Shown: positions 1-8,328, numbered from the stretch's first letter. The stretch is DNA of 33,705 nucleotides from Bacteroidales bacterium UBA4788 (GCA_002402965.1 DHGW01000056.1:131972-165676), one strand, 5' to 3'. Notes: a model not told the origin generated them from the letters alone. Made by a program: numbers and translations.

Positions 1-1347
1 ATGCCCCTGCACCACCTGCTTTTCAGGGTCATAAGCACCCCTGCAGTGGTACTTACAAGCGGAAATCTGAGTGAGGAACCAATAATAACCGATGACCTGC
101 AGGCCGAAAGGGACCTCATGCCTGTCACAGGCTGCGTTGTAAGTTACAACAGGGAGATAAATAACCGGGTTGATGACTCTGTTGTCAGGGTGATCGGAGG
201 GAATGTGAGCCTGATCCGAAGGGCAAGGGGTTTTGCCCCGCAGCCCGTTGAGCTGAAAACAGTTGCTGAAGGGATTTTTGCAGCCGGCGCGGAACAGAAG
301 AACAGCCTCTGCATCGGCAAAGGCTCCCAGGCCTTCATGAGCCAGTATATCGGGGACATAAAAAATGTTGCCACATTTGATTTTTATCGTGAGACATTCA
401 GGCTTTTTTCATCACTCTTCAGGTTTACTCCTTCATCAGTCGTTTGCGATATGCATCCCGATTACCTGTCGGGAAAATTTGCTGAGGAGCTGGCTGAGGC
501 AGGCCGTCTGCCGCTGATGAAGGTACAGCATCACCATGCCCACGCGGTATCGGTGATGGCTGAGCACGGCCTGGCAGGAAAGGTCATCGCGGTGATAATG
601 GATGGGACGGGTTACGGCACTGACGGCAATATATGGGGAAGCGAGTTCATGACAGCTACTGCCCGGGATTTTGAGAGATACACTCACTTCGATTATTTTA
701 TGATGCCGGGAGGCGATGTTGCCGTTGATGAGCCCTGGAGGATGGCCCTCTCCTGTATCTACAGTTACTTTGGCAACGGCTATGACTTCAGTTCGGAAAA
801 ACTTTTCCGGACAATCGACGGGAAAAAACTGGCTGTTGTAAGGGAGATGCTTGTTCACGGCATCAATGCGCCGCTGACATGCGGAGCCGGGCGTATTTTT
901 GATGCAGTGTCGGCATTGCTTATGCTATGCACCAGGGCCTCCTTCGATTCCGAAGCCCCCATGAGGCTCGAATCAGCCATAAGCATCACAACCGATGATT
1001 ATTACCCGTTCACCATCGGCGATACGGTCTGCCTGAGGGATACTTTTCAGGAGATAATCAGGGACACCCACAGATCAGATATTCCACAGATTGCAGCGAA
1101 GTTTCACAATACAATGGCACAGATAATAGTTGCCGTATGCATTAAGATAAGGAAGGAGACGGGACTGAAAGAGGTTGTCCTGTCGGGAGGGGTTTTCCAG
1201 AACAGGTATCTGCTTGAGAAATCTTTGTATCTTTTATCCATGAACAAATTCACGGTTTACACCAATCATCTTGTTCCGGCAAACGACGGTGGCATCTCGC
1301 TCGGACAGCTGCTGACAGCGGCGGAAAGGAGAGGTGTATGTGTCTGA
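1..1347 (+). CDS. hypF: Carbamoyltransferase HypF, C-terminal part (5' end outside window)
   Basis: HypF makes the carbamoyl/thiocarbamate group that becomes the CN ligands of [NiFe] hydrogenases, passing it to the C-terminal Cys of HypE. Seen here are 448 residues of a protein that is usually about 750 long. The acylphosphatase domain, the zinc fingers and most of the YrdC-like domain are missing because the gene enters from the left edge. Residues 1-30 still match the YrdC region (PLHHLL, then LTSGNLSEEPI at 18-28). The Kae1-like domain follows, with the metal-binding HHHAH at 177-181, DGTGYGTDGNIWGSEF at 201-216, CGAGRIFDAVSALL at 294-307, SGGVFQNRYLLE at 395-406 and NDGGISLGQ at 428-436. 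The ATG at base 1 is an internal Met, not the start. The 3' end overlaps hypC by 10 bases, typical of a translationally coupled operon. Family assignment is very secure. Confidence 0.97.
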   Translation: MPLHHLLFRVISTPAVVLTSGNLSEEPIITDDLQAERDLMPVTGCVVSYNREINNRVDDSVVRVIGGNVSLIRRARGFAPQPVELKTVAEGIFAAGAEQKNSLCIGKGSQAFMSQYIGDIKNVATFDFYRETFRLFSSLFRFTPSSVVCDMHPDYLSGKFAEELAEAGRLPLMKVQHHHAHAVSVMAEHGLAGKVIAVIMDGTGYGTDGNIWGSEFMTATARDFERYTHFDYFMMPGGDVAVDEPWRMALSCIYSYFGNGYDFSSEKLFRTIDGKKLAVVREMLVHGINAPLTCGAGRIFDAVSALLMLCTRASFDSEAPMRLESAISITTDDYYPFTIGDTVCLRDTFQEIIRDTHRSDIPQIAAKFHNTMAQIIVAVCIKIRKETGLKEVVLSGGVFQNRYLLEKSLYLLSMNKFTVYTNHLVPANDGGISLGQLLTAAERRGVCV

Positions 1348-1562
1348 GTCTTCCTGCAAGGGTAATTGCCATTGAGGGTGACATGGCGGAGGTCTCCGTG
1401 GGAGGAGCCGTCTTCAAGGCAGGACTGCAGATGGTTGATGACGTTACGGTGGGCGATTATGTTTTGCTTCATGCCGGCTTTGCCATCGAGAAGCTGAAGG
1501 AGGAGGATGCGCTCGAGACGCTCCGGCTGCTCCAGGAGATGGATGATGCAATCAGCAAATGA
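1338..1562 (+). CDS. hypC: Hydrogenase maturation chaperone HypC
   Basis: This is a small chaperone (74 residues, normal length) that works with HypD in assembling the Fe(CN)2CO unit and delivers it to the large subunit of [NiFe] hydrogenase. The N-terminus MCLSLPARVI carries the invariant Cys2 and the family signature, which also fixes the start codon. The GDYVLLHAGFAIEKL segment near residues 40-54 is the second conserved block of the HypC/HybG OB-like fold. The gene begins inside the end of hypF and stops 7 bases before the chosen hypD start, so it is clearly part of the same transcript. No unusual residues are seen. Confidence 0.97.
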   Translation: MCLSLPARVIAIEGDMAEVSVGGAVFKAGLQMVDDVTVGDYVLLHAGFAIEKLKEEDALETLRLLQEMDDAISK

Positions 1563-1569
1563 CCCGGAA

Positions 1570-2652
1570 ATGAAATACGTCGACGAATTCAGGAACAGGA
1601 GGCATATTGCCGTGCTGGCAGAACTGATTGCGAAGGAAGCCACGCGTGATTACACCTTCATGGAGGTCTGCGGGGGTCATACGGCCGCCATACACCGGTT
1701 TGGCATCCCATCACTGCTGCCCCCGCATGTAAGGCTCATCTCCGGACCTGGCTGTCCGGTCTGCGTCACATCGGCCAGGCATATTGACGCTCTGACAGCC
1801 CTTGCCTCAGGTGAGGACATGACCGTTGCCCTCTTCGGTGACCTGATGAGGGTGCCGGGCACTCTTATGACCCCGGCAGAGGCAAGGGCAGAGGGAGCTG
1901 ATGTCAGGTTGGTGTTGTCGGCACATGAAGCGCTGGAACTGGCTCGTTTAAACCCGGAAAGGAAGGTGGTTTTTTCAGCAATAGGATTTGAAACCACCGC
2001 TCCCGGAACAGCGGTGACCGTGATGCAGGCTTACAGTGAAGGGATTGACAATTTTTTTGTGCTGAACGCTCACAAGGTTATGCCTCCGGCAATGGAGGTT
2101 ATATTAAGGGAGGGCACGCAGATCGACGGTTTCATTTGTCCGGGTCATGTGGCTGTCATTACAGGCTCAGCGGCATTTGAATTCATTCCCCGAAAATACG
2201 GGCTGGCATGCGTTGTCACAGGGTTTGAACCTACGGACATATTGTCAGCCGTAATGATGCTCATCAGGCAGGTGAACAGAAGCAGGCCCTCAGTGGAGAT
2301 CCAGTACAGGAGAGCAGTTTCAGTTGCCGGCAACATAAAGGCGCAGGGTTATATGAATGAAGTTTTTGAGCCTGCTGATGTTGAGTGGCGGGGCCTGGGC
2401 GTCATCCCATTGAGCGGACTAAGGCTGCGTGATACCTACCGGCATTTTGATGCCGCGGTTTTCCCCGTTTACCTGCCTGAGTCTGCGCGACCAAACGGAT
2501 GCATCTGCGGAGATATTCTCAGAGGTGTGAGCAGGCCGCCCGATTGTGAGCTCTTTGCATCTCTCTGCACACCCGACCATCCGGAAGGGGCATGTATGGT
2601 GTCAGATGAAGGATCATGCAATACATGGTACAAATACCACAGTCATGAGTGA
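1570..2652 (+). CDS. hypD: Hydrogenase maturation iron-sulfur protein HypD
   Basis: HypD is the [4Fe-4S] scaffold on which the Fe(CN)2CO group of [NiFe] hydrogenase is built together with HypC. I start it at 1570 (MKYVDEFRN), giving 360 residues, because HypD proteins begin with this motif. A longer frame back to 1507 would only add out-of-frame hypC sequence; an ATG at 1543 or 1546 behind an AGGAG is possible but less likely. Conserved blocks are EVCGGHT (residues 32-38, Cys34), GPGCPVC (59-65, Cys62 and Cys65) and a Cys-rich C-terminus with CICGDILRG, a PPDC-ELFASLCTP block, ACMVSDEGSC and NTWYKY, which holds the cluster ligands. The stop overlaps the hypE start region. Very secure. Confidence 0.96.
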   Translation: MKYVDEFRNRRHIAVLAELIAKEATRDYTFMEVCGGHTAAIHRFGIPSLLPPHVRLISGPGCPVCVTSARHIDALTALASGEDMTVALFGDLMRVPGTLMTPAEARAEGADVRLVLSAHEALELARLNPERKVVFSAIGFETTAPGTAVTVMQAYSEGIDNFFVLNAHKVMPPAMEVILREGTQIDGFICPGHVAVITGSAAFEFIPRKYGLACVVTGFEPTDILSAVMMLIRQVNRSRPSVEIQYRRAVSVAGNIKAQGYMNEVFEPADVEWRGLGVIPLSGLRLRDTYRHFDAAVFPVYLPESARPNGCICGDILRGVSRPPDCELFASLCTPDHPEGACMVSDEGSCNTWYKYHSHE

Positions 2653-3652
2653 AAAGATCACACTGAGCCACGGCAGTGGCGGCAGGCAGGCCCAGGCACT
2701 CATACGTGACCACTTTGCAGCACGGTTTGGTATGACAGGTCCCATGACTGACTCTGCCCTGCTCGCGGTTCCGTCATCCCGGATAGCCTTCACTACCGAT
2801 TCATACGTAATTGATCCTCTCTTTTTTCCGGGTGGCAACATAGGGAAGCTGGCGGTATGCGGCACGGTCAATGACCTTGCAGTTTCCGGGGCCGTGCCAA
2901 TGTACCTGTCAGCCGCATTCATCATCGAAGAGGGATTTGAAATTGATCAGCTTGCCCTGATTGTATCCTCTATGGCTGATGAGGCAGAGGCCGCAGGCGT
3001 AAGGATTGTCACCGGCGATACCAAGGTGGTGGAGAGGGGCAAGTGCGACAGGATTTTCATAAACACGGCGGGCGTAGGAGTACTCAGTGAAGAACTGATG
3101 CATATCAGCAGCGGTTCCTCTGTCAGGGAGGGCGACAGGCTCATAATAAATGGTCCGCCCGGTGATCACGCCGTAACAATACTCGCATCACGAAGAAACC
3201 TCTCTTTTGACACACCGATGAGATCTGACTGTGCCTCACTGAACCATCTGATAAGAAAGGTGGTTGAACGGCCATCTGCCGTGCATTTCATGAGAGACCT
3301 GACCAGGGGAGGCCTTGCGGCCGTCCTGAACGAGCTTGCCGGAATGACCAGGTGCGGCATTACCGTTGATGAATCGTCCGTTCCCGTGGAGGAAGCCGTC
3401 AGGGGATTGTGTGAGATACTCGGGTTTGATCCGCTTACTCTTGCAAGTGAGGGGAGAGTGCTGATAGTCGCCGCTGCTGACGAGGCGGATGCGATTGTTG
3501 AGAGGATGCATACAGATCATCAGGGCCGGGGTACTGCGATCATTGGCGTGATTACCGCCGGAGGAGATGGCAGGGTTATACTGAAGAGTACAACAGGTGG
3601 CAGCCGGTTCCTGGAAATGCCTTCGGGACAGCTGCTGCCAAGGATTTGCTGA
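2645..3652 (+). CDS. hypE: Hydrogenase maturation protein HypE
   Basis: HypE is an ATP-dependent dehydratase of the PurM/ThiL superfamily. It accepts the carbamoyl group from HypF on its C-terminal Cys and converts it to a thiocyanate for transfer to iron. The protein is taken as 335 residues from the ATG at 2645 (MSEKITLSHGSGGRQ). This start overlaps the last codons of hypD and gives the normal length; the open frame continues upstream into hypD but without homology. The glycine-rich HGSGGRQ near the start and GDTKVVERGKCDRIFINTAG further in are family blocks. The chain ends in PRIC, with the essential terminal cysteine in place, so the enzyme looks fully functional. Confidence 0.96.
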   Translation: MSEKITLSHGSGGRQAQALIRDHFAARFGMTGPMTDSALLAVPSSRIAFTTDSYVIDPLFFPGGNIGKLAVCGTVNDLAVSGAVPMYLSAAFIIEEGFEIDQLALIVSSMADEAEAAGVRIVTGDTKVVERGKCDRIFINTAGVGVLSEELMHISSGSSVREGDRLIINGPPGDHAVTILASRRNLSFDTPMRSDCASLNHLIRKVVERPSAVHFMRDLTRGGLAAVLNELAGMTRCGITVDESSVPVEEAVRGLCEILGFDPLTLASEGRVLIVAAADEADAIVERMHTDHQGRGTAIIGVITAGGDGRVILKSTTGGSRFLEMPSGQLLPRIC

Positions 3653-3662
3653 GGAGATTGCC

Positions 3663-4004
3663 ATGCACGAGCTGAGAATAGCATCAGACCTGGCTTCAAT
3701 GGTTGCAGGTTATGCCTCTGAAGCAGGACTGACAAAGGTTGACAGGATTAATGTCAGCTTCGGGCAGTTTATACAGATCGTTCCTGATCTGTTTGTTGCA
3801 GCCTTCAGTGAGGCAGCAAGGGATACGGTGGCATCAGGTGCTGAACTGGATATAGAGATCATCCCGGCAGAATTGAGGTGCCTCGGCTGCGGATCCGAAT
3901 ACAAGCCAACCGGGGATCTTTGCGCCTGCAGCATATGTGGTTCAGAGGAGATTGCCCTTATACACGGTAAAGAGTTGTTCGTAAAAAGTATGGAAGGAGA
4001 ATAA
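3663..4004 (+). CDS. hypA: Hydrogenase nickel incorporation protein HypA
   Basis: HypA is a nickel metallochaperone for [NiFe] hydrogenase (in some bacteria also for urease). The start at 3663 gives 113 residues beginning MHELRIASDL, where His2 is the nickel ligand. It is preceded by a GAGGAG ribosome binding site about 6 bases upstream, one of the clearer ones in the window. The zinc site is complete: CLGC near residues 74-77 and CSIC near 91-94. The open frame extends upstream to 3597, but that part is read from the end of hypE in another frame and lacks the MHE start. It lies 10 bases after hypE and 2 bases before hypB. Confidence 0.95.
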   Translation: MHELRIASDLASMVAGYASEAGLTKVDRINVSFGQFIQIVPDLFVAAFSEAARDTVASGAELDIEIIPAELRCLGCGSEYKPTGDLCACSICGSEEIALIHGKELFVKSMEGE

Positions 4005-4006
4005 TC

Positions 4007-4666
4007 ATGGAAATAAGAATTATGAAAAACATCCTGGACAGGAACCAGAACAAGGCTGAGGAGGTTCGCAGCCTGTTAAAGGCCAGGAAGGTAATGATGA
4101 TCAATATTATCAGTTCACCGGGTGCCGGAAAAACCACATTGCTTGAACGGACCTGCGAAGCGATGTCACTAGAGGTGAGCATTGGCGTGATTGAGGGGGA
4201 TGTCACCACCGACCGCGATGCGCAGCGGCTGAAGAAATATAATATCCCGATTGTTGCAATCAACACTGAAGGGGGATGTCACCTTGATTCGCACAGTATC
4301 TCAAAAGCCATTGAACACATTGATCTTGATGCCATTGACCTGCTTTTTGTCGAGAACGTGGGCAACCTTATATGTCCTTCTCAGTTTGACCTGGGAGAGA
4401 CTTTCAAACTGGCGGTAGTCAGCACGACGGAAGGCGATGACAAACCTGCCAAATATCCCATGCTCTTCAGTGAAGCAAGGGCTGTCATCCTGAATAAAAC
4501 AGACCTGATCCCCTATACGAACTTCAGCATGGAATCGTTCATGGCTGACATTGCCGCCATCAATCCCCGCATCACTGTCATCAAAACCTCTGCAATCAGG
4601 GGAGAGGGTCTGGAGGAGTGGTTCGGATGGCTCAGGATGCAGCTTGAGGTGTTCTCTGCCGGTTGA
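4007..4666 (+). CDS. hypB: Hydrogenase nickel incorporation GTPase HypB
   Basis: HypB is a SIMIBI-class GTPase that, with HypA, inserts nickel into the large subunit of [NiFe] hydrogenase. It has 219 residues. The P-loop is SSPGAGKTTLL (about residues 36-46), followed by IEGDVTTDRDAQRL, the metal-site GGCHLDS, VENVGNLICP, and the guanine-recognition NKTDL. It lacks both the N-terminal CxxCGC nickel site of the E. coli protein and the His-rich stretch seen in some species, so nickel storage is not expected. It is the last gene of the hyp operon: 164 bases of AT-rich DNA separate it from the hydrogenase genes. Confidence 0.96.
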   Translation: MEIRIMKNILDRNQNKAEEVRSLLKARKVMMINIISSPGAGKTTLLERTCEAMSLEVSIGVIEGDVTTDRDAQRLKKYNIPIVAINTEGGCHLDSHSISKAIEHIDLDAIDLLFVENVGNLICPSQFDLGETFKLAVVSTTEGDDKPAKYPMLFSEARAVILNKTDLIPYTNFSMESFMADIAAINPRITVIKTSAIRGEGLEEWFGWLRMQLEVFSAG

Positions 4667-4708
4667 TTCTGACGATCTGTCAACGTTACCGATTACTTTA
4701 ATTCAGGC

Positions 4709-4735
4709 CTTAAATTATCATAAACATGATTTAAG
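4709..4735. promoter_or_regulatory. Imperfect inverted repeat between hypB and the hydrogenase operon
   Basis: CTTAAATTATCAT (4709-4721), loop AAAC, then ATGATTTAAG (4726-4735). The arms pair over 10 bases with a three-base bulge. There is no T-run directly after it, so it is not a typical terminator. It lies about 95 bases before the NuoE-like gene and could be an operator for that operon or a weak hypB 3' hairpin. No clear TAnnTTTG promoter box was found in 4667-4830. Confidence 0.35.
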
Positions 4736-4830
4736 TAAGGTTTTTGAATGGGTATTGTTATTAATTTCACAGCCGAAAAGTCAAGCCGAAGTTTAATTTT
4801 AAACAAACAAATACTTAAAAACCAATAGAA

Positions 4831-5292
4831 ATGTATCACACTGGTAACATGGTGAAGGAGCTGGCGGAGAAACACGGCCGCAAGAGAGAGAGCCTGATGC
4901 CTATCCTTCAGGATATTGTTAAGAAATACAACTACCTTACTGATGAGGCGATGGTGGAAGTTGCCACTGAGCTCGATATCTCTGCAGCAGAGGTTTACGG
5001 GACGGCATCATTTTATACCTTTCTTGACACACAGGAGCGGGGCAAGAATGTAATCAGGGTCTGCAAGACCATTACCTGCTCGATGAAGGGGAAGAATGAC
5101 ATTATTAGCACACTTGAAGATATCCTGAAGATTAAAGTTGGTGAGACCACTCCCGACAAGATGTTCACGTTGCTTGAGACCAACTGTATAGGATGGTGTC
5201 ACAAGGCTCCCGCGATACTGATCAATGACATGCCGTATACTGATCTGACGCCGGAGACAGTTATTGATGTGGTTAAAGGTTACATGCGCTAA
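4831..5292 (+). CDS. hydC: NAD-dependent [FeFe] hydrogenase, NuoE-like [2Fe-2S] subunit (HydC-type)
   Basis: This is the thioredoxin-fold [2Fe-2S] subunit of a trimeric hydrogenase (153 residues, similar to the 24 kDa NuoE and T. maritima HydC). It relays electrons between the flavin subunit and the catalytic subunit. The N-terminal helical part (ILQDIVKKYNYLTDEAM) and the SAAEVYGTASFYTFL block are typical. The four cluster ligands are the CKTITC pair (C-x4-C) near residues 80-85 and the CIGWC pair (C-x3-C) near residue 115. The gene starts an operon with the NuoF-like gene (18-base gap) and the catalytic subunit. The leader is A-rich with no Shine-Dalgarno sequence, as is usual in Bacteroidota. 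The letter follows Thermotoga naming. Confidence 0.93.
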   Translation: MYHTGNMVKELAEKHGRKRESLMPILQDIVKKYNYLTDEAMVEVATELDISAAEVYGTASFYTFLDTQERGKNVIRVCKTITCSMKGKNDIISTLEDILKIKVGETTPDKMFTLLETNCIGWCHKAPAILINDMPYTDLTPETVIDVVKGYMR

Positions 5293-5310
5293 AGAGAGGG
5301 AGGCACTGAA

Positions 5311-6471
5311 ATGGAAAACAAAGGACTCACAAAGGTTGACCTTATATTCGAAAGTATTGATATCATGAAGGTTATGAAAAAAGCCTTCGAGATGACCAGT
5401 GACGAGATTATACAACAGATTCTGGAATCAGGTCTTAAAGGGCGTGGAGGGGCTGGTTTTCCGACCGGTCTGAAGTGGAAATACACCGCCGCCGAGAAGG
5501 ATCCTGAAAAATATATTGTATGTAATGCAGACGAGGGCGAACCGGGTACTTTCAAAGACCGGGAGATACTTGACAAGGTTGCCTCCAAGGTTTATGCAGG
5601 GATGACGATTGCAGGGAAGGCCATGGGCGCCAGGAAAGGATTTATCTACCTCCGCGGCGAATACAGGTTCCTGCTTCCACAACTTTTTGCAGAGCTTCAT
5701 AAATTTCACAAGCTGATCAATGAGATAGGTTACGATTTCAGTATTGAATACCGTATGGGAAGCGGTGCCTACATCTGCGGTGAAGAGAGTGCACTGTTTG
5801 AGTCGATAGAAGGCTTCCGCGGTGAGCCACGTAACAAACCTCCCTATCCGACTGTGAGCGGGCTGTTTTCAAAGCCGACATCCATCAACAATGTTGAGAC
5901 CCTCGTCACTTCCGTGATGATAATTGAGAAGGGGGCAAACGAGTATTTCAAGCTGGGGACCAAGGACTCACGCGGTTCCAAAGTGTTCTCAATATCAGGA
6001 GATACACCCATCCCGGGAATTTTCGAACTGGAACTTGGGATGACCGTGCAGGAGTTCGTAAATGAGTTCGGTGACGGTGACACGAAGGCGGTACAGGTGG
6101 GAGGAGCCTCTGGTTTCTGTGTTCCGCGCAAGAAGTTTAAAGATACGATAATTGGTTTTGAGGGGGTGCCAACAGGTGGTTCCATGAAGCTTTTCAACAG
6201 TTCGCGCTCAATGTACAACGTGCTGCACAATTACCTGGACTTCTTCGCTGAAGAATCATGCGGTCAATGCACGCCATGCCGCGTGGGATGCCAGCAACTG
6301 CTGAAGGGTGTAGAGAAGGTAAAGAAGGGCGAATCCAAGTCGACTTATCTGAACGAACTGGTCAAACTGGCTGATACGATGAAGGTGGCCTCGAAATGCG
6401 GCCTCGGCCAGTCAGTGGGAAATGCCTTCAAATCAATAGTCGAGAATTTCAGGGAAGAGATAATTTATTAA
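5311..6471 (+). CDS. hydB: NAD-dependent [FeFe] hydrogenase, NuoF-like flavin subunit (HydB-type, minimal form)
   Basis: This is the NAD(H)- and FMN-binding subunit. In its 386 residues I see GRGGAGFPTG (44-53, nucleotide binding), CNADEGEPGTFKDR (71-84, FMN site), GAYICGEESAL (152-162) and a [4Fe-4S] site of C317, C320, C323 (ESCGQCTPCRVG) plus C363. T. maritima HydB is over 600 residues because it carries an N-terminal [2Fe-2S] domain and a C-terminal two-[4Fe-4S] ferredoxin domain. Both are absent here: the chain ends 23 residues after C363. Only the NuoF core remains. This is a natural short form rather than a truncation, since the next gene follows in order 17 bases later. The result suggests NADH-only chemistry. 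Confidence 0.94.
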   Translation: MENKGLTKVDLIFESIDIMKVMKKAFEMTSDEIIQQILESGLKGRGGAGFPTGLKWKYTAAEKDPEKYIVCNADEGEPGTFKDREILDKVASKVYAGMTIAGKAMGARKGFIYLRGEYRFLLPQLFAELHKFHKLINEIGYDFSIEYRMGSGAYICGEESALFESIEGFRGEPRNKPPYPTVSGLFSKPTSINNVETLVTSVMIIEKGANEYFKLGTKDSRGSKVFSISGDTPIPGIFELELGMTVQEFVNEFGDGDTKAVQVGGASGFCVPRKKFKDTIIGFEGVPTGGSMKLFNSSRSMYNVLHNYLDFFAEESCGQCTPCRVGCQQLLKGVEKVKKGESKSTYLNELVKLADTMKVASKCGLGQSVGNAFKSIVENFREEIIY

Positions 6472-6488
6472 TACAAGCACAGAACAAA

Positions 6489-8270
6489 ATGGTAACTCTT
6501 AAGATAAATGAACAGGAAGTAAAGGTAGCGGAAGGAACCACAGTCCTTGATGCCGCCAAAAAACTGGGTGTAATCATTCCCACTCTCTGCAATCACCCTG
6601 ATCTCTGCGTGGCAGGCAACTGCCGCGTGTGCGTGGTAGAGCAAACGGGAGCCCGCACCCTTGTAGCTGCATGTGCCATGCCCGTTTCTGAAGGTATGGA
6701 CATTCATACCAACTCTTTGAAAGTAAGAAATGCCCGCAAGCATATTGTGGAGCTTCTTCTGTCAGAGCACAGGGCTGACTGCACCAAATGCTACAAGAAC
6801 CAGAAATGTGAGCTGCAGACACTGGCAAACGAATACTCCTTCGGTGAGCATATCTTCCTTGACCTGGTTGAAGATCATTCCTATACCATTGACAGGTCGT
6901 CGCCGGCCTTCATCAAGGATGACAGCAAGTGCATCAGGTGCCAGCGTTGTGTGCGTACCTGCGCCCAGCTTCAGCATGTGTCAGCCATCGCTGTGGCAAA
7001 CAAGGGATCACATATGAAGATTTCTTCGTTCCACGACCGGCCGATGAGCCACGTGGTCTGCACCAACTGCGGCCAGTGCGTTAACCGCTGCCCGACGGGA
7101 GCGCTGACAGAGAAAACATATATTGATCAGGTTTGGGATGCCATCTACGATACGGACAGGCATGTGGTTGTGCAGACAGCACCGGCCGTGAGGGTGGCTC
7201 TTGGTGAAGACCTCGGCTATGATCCGGGTGAAAGGGTCACTGGTAAGATGGTCACTGCCCTGCGTCAGCTCGGGTTTGATTCAGTGCTTGACACCGACTT
7301 CACAGCTGACCTTACCATCATCGAGGAGGGGACGGAACTGCTCACCAGACTGAAGAAGGTACTTGTGGAGAATGATCACAGCATGGCCCTGCCGATGTTC
7401 ACCTCCTGCTCACCGGGATGGATAAAGTTCATAGAGCACAAATACCCGAAGATGCTCCCGAACCTGTCCACCTGCAAATCACCCCAGCAGATGTTCGGTG
7501 CGCTGGCGAAGACATTCTACGCGCAGAAGCGCAAGATCGATCCTGCAAAAGTGGTTTCGGTATCAATAATGCCCTGCACGGCGAAGAAGTATGAGGCAGA
7601 CCGGCCGGAGATGAGGTCGAGCGGGTACAAGGACATCGACTTTGTGCTTACAACCCGCGAACTGGCAGTGATGATAAAGCAGGCAGGTATTGATTTCCGC
7701 TCGCTGGAACCGAGCCATTATGATTCTATTATGGGGACATCAACCGGTGCCGGAGTTATCTTCGGTGCCACCGGAGGTGTCATGGAAGCTGCACTGCGTA
7801 CGGCCTATGAGATAGTGACAGGGAGGCCTGTGCCCTTCAAGAACCTGAATATCATGCCTGTGAGAGGCATGGATGGTGTCAAGGAGGCCACTATCAAGAT
7901 CGAAGGAACAACAGAAGAATGGAGATTCCTTGAGGGTGCCGAACTGAAGGTCGCAATCGCCCACGGGCTGGTCAATGCCAACAAGGTGGCAAAGGCTGTA
8001 AGCACGGGCAAGGCGGATTATCACTTTATAGAGATCATGGCCTGCCCGGGAGGGTGTCTCGGAGGAGGCGGCCAGCCTATCCCCACCAACGCTGCCGTCA
8101 GACAGAAGCGAATGGAGGCAATCTATTCCGAAGACATGCACATGGATCTCAGGAAATCTCATGAGAACCCGGAAATCGTTGCCATTTATGAGGAGTTCCT
8201 CGGGAAACCCAACGGGCACAAGTCGCATGAGCTTCTGCACACACATTACATAGCAAGAGAGTCATACTAA
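6489..8270 (+). CDS. hydA: [FeFe] hydrogenase catalytic subunit HydA
   Basis: The catalytic subunit interconverts protons and H2 with electrons from the NuoE/NuoF-like partners. I start it at 6489 (MVTLKINEQEVKV), giving 593 residues; the open frame upstream only re-reads the end of the previous gene. In order: an N-terminal [2Fe-2S] ferredoxin domain (C34, C45, C48, C62); the His-ligated [4Fe-4S] site (H94, C98, C101, C107); two [4Fe-4S] sites (C148/151/154/158 and C191/194/197/201); the H-cluster domain with L1 TSCSPGW (C307), L2 MPCTAKKYE (C363) and L3 MACPGGCLGGGGQP (C519, C523); and a small-subunit-like tail with HxHY near the end. LTIIEEGTEL supplies the proton-path glutamates (E280, E283). 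L1 has Ser where many enzymes have a second Cys. Maturases HydE, HydF and HydG are not in the window. Confidence 0.96.
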   Translation: MVTLKINEQEVKVAEGTTVLDAAKKLGVIIPTLCNHPDLCVAGNCRVCVVEQTGARTLVAACAMPVSEGMDIHTNSLKVRNARKHIVELLLSEHRADCTKCYKNQKCELQTLANEYSFGEHIFLDLVEDHSYTIDRSSPAFIKDDSKCIRCQRCVRTCAQLQHVSAIAVANKGSHMKISSFHDRPMSHVVCTNCGQCVNRCPTGALTEKTYIDQVWDAIYDTDRHVVVQTAPAVRVALGEDLGYDPGERVTGKMVTALRQLGFDSVLDTDFTADLTIIEEGTELLTRLKKVLVENDHSMALPMFTSCSPGWIKFIEHKYPKMLPNLSTCKSPQQMFGALAKTFYAQKRKIDPAKVVSVSIMPCTAKKYEADRPEMRSSGYKDIDFVLTTRELAVMIKQAGIDFRSLEPSHYDSIMGTSTGAGVIFGATGGVMEAALRTAYEIVTGRPVPFKNLNIMPVRGMDGVKEATIKIEGTTEEWRFLEGAELKVAIAHGLVNANKVAKAVSTGKADYHFIEIMACPGGCLGGGGQPIPTNAAVRQKRMEAIYSEDMHMDLRKSHENPEIVAIYEEFLGKPNGHKSHELLHTHYIARESY

Positions 8271-8293
8271 TTTGATTTCCTGACAGGATTTGC

Positions 8294-8328
8294 GCAGAGA
8301 CGTTGCACCCAACGTCTCTGCCTGTTTT
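8294..8328 (+). terminator. Hairpin terminator after the hydrogenase operon
   Basis: GCAGAGACGTT (8294-8304), loop GCACCC, and AACGTCTCTGC (8311-8321) form a perfect 11-base-pair stem, followed by a short T-rich run ending in TTTT (8325-8328). It lies 23 bases after the hydA stop codon, which fits rho-independent termination of the operon. The remaining 113 bases up to the next gene hold no clear promoter box. Confidence 0.8.

Noticed and set aside
1..3. ATG at the first base as start of hypF
   Set aside because: The sequence at this point matches the middle of the YrdC-like domain, so the real start lies left of the window.
1507..1569. N-terminal extension of HypD back to 1507
   Set aside because: It is hypC read in another frame and has no HypD similarity; the MKYVDEF start fits the family.
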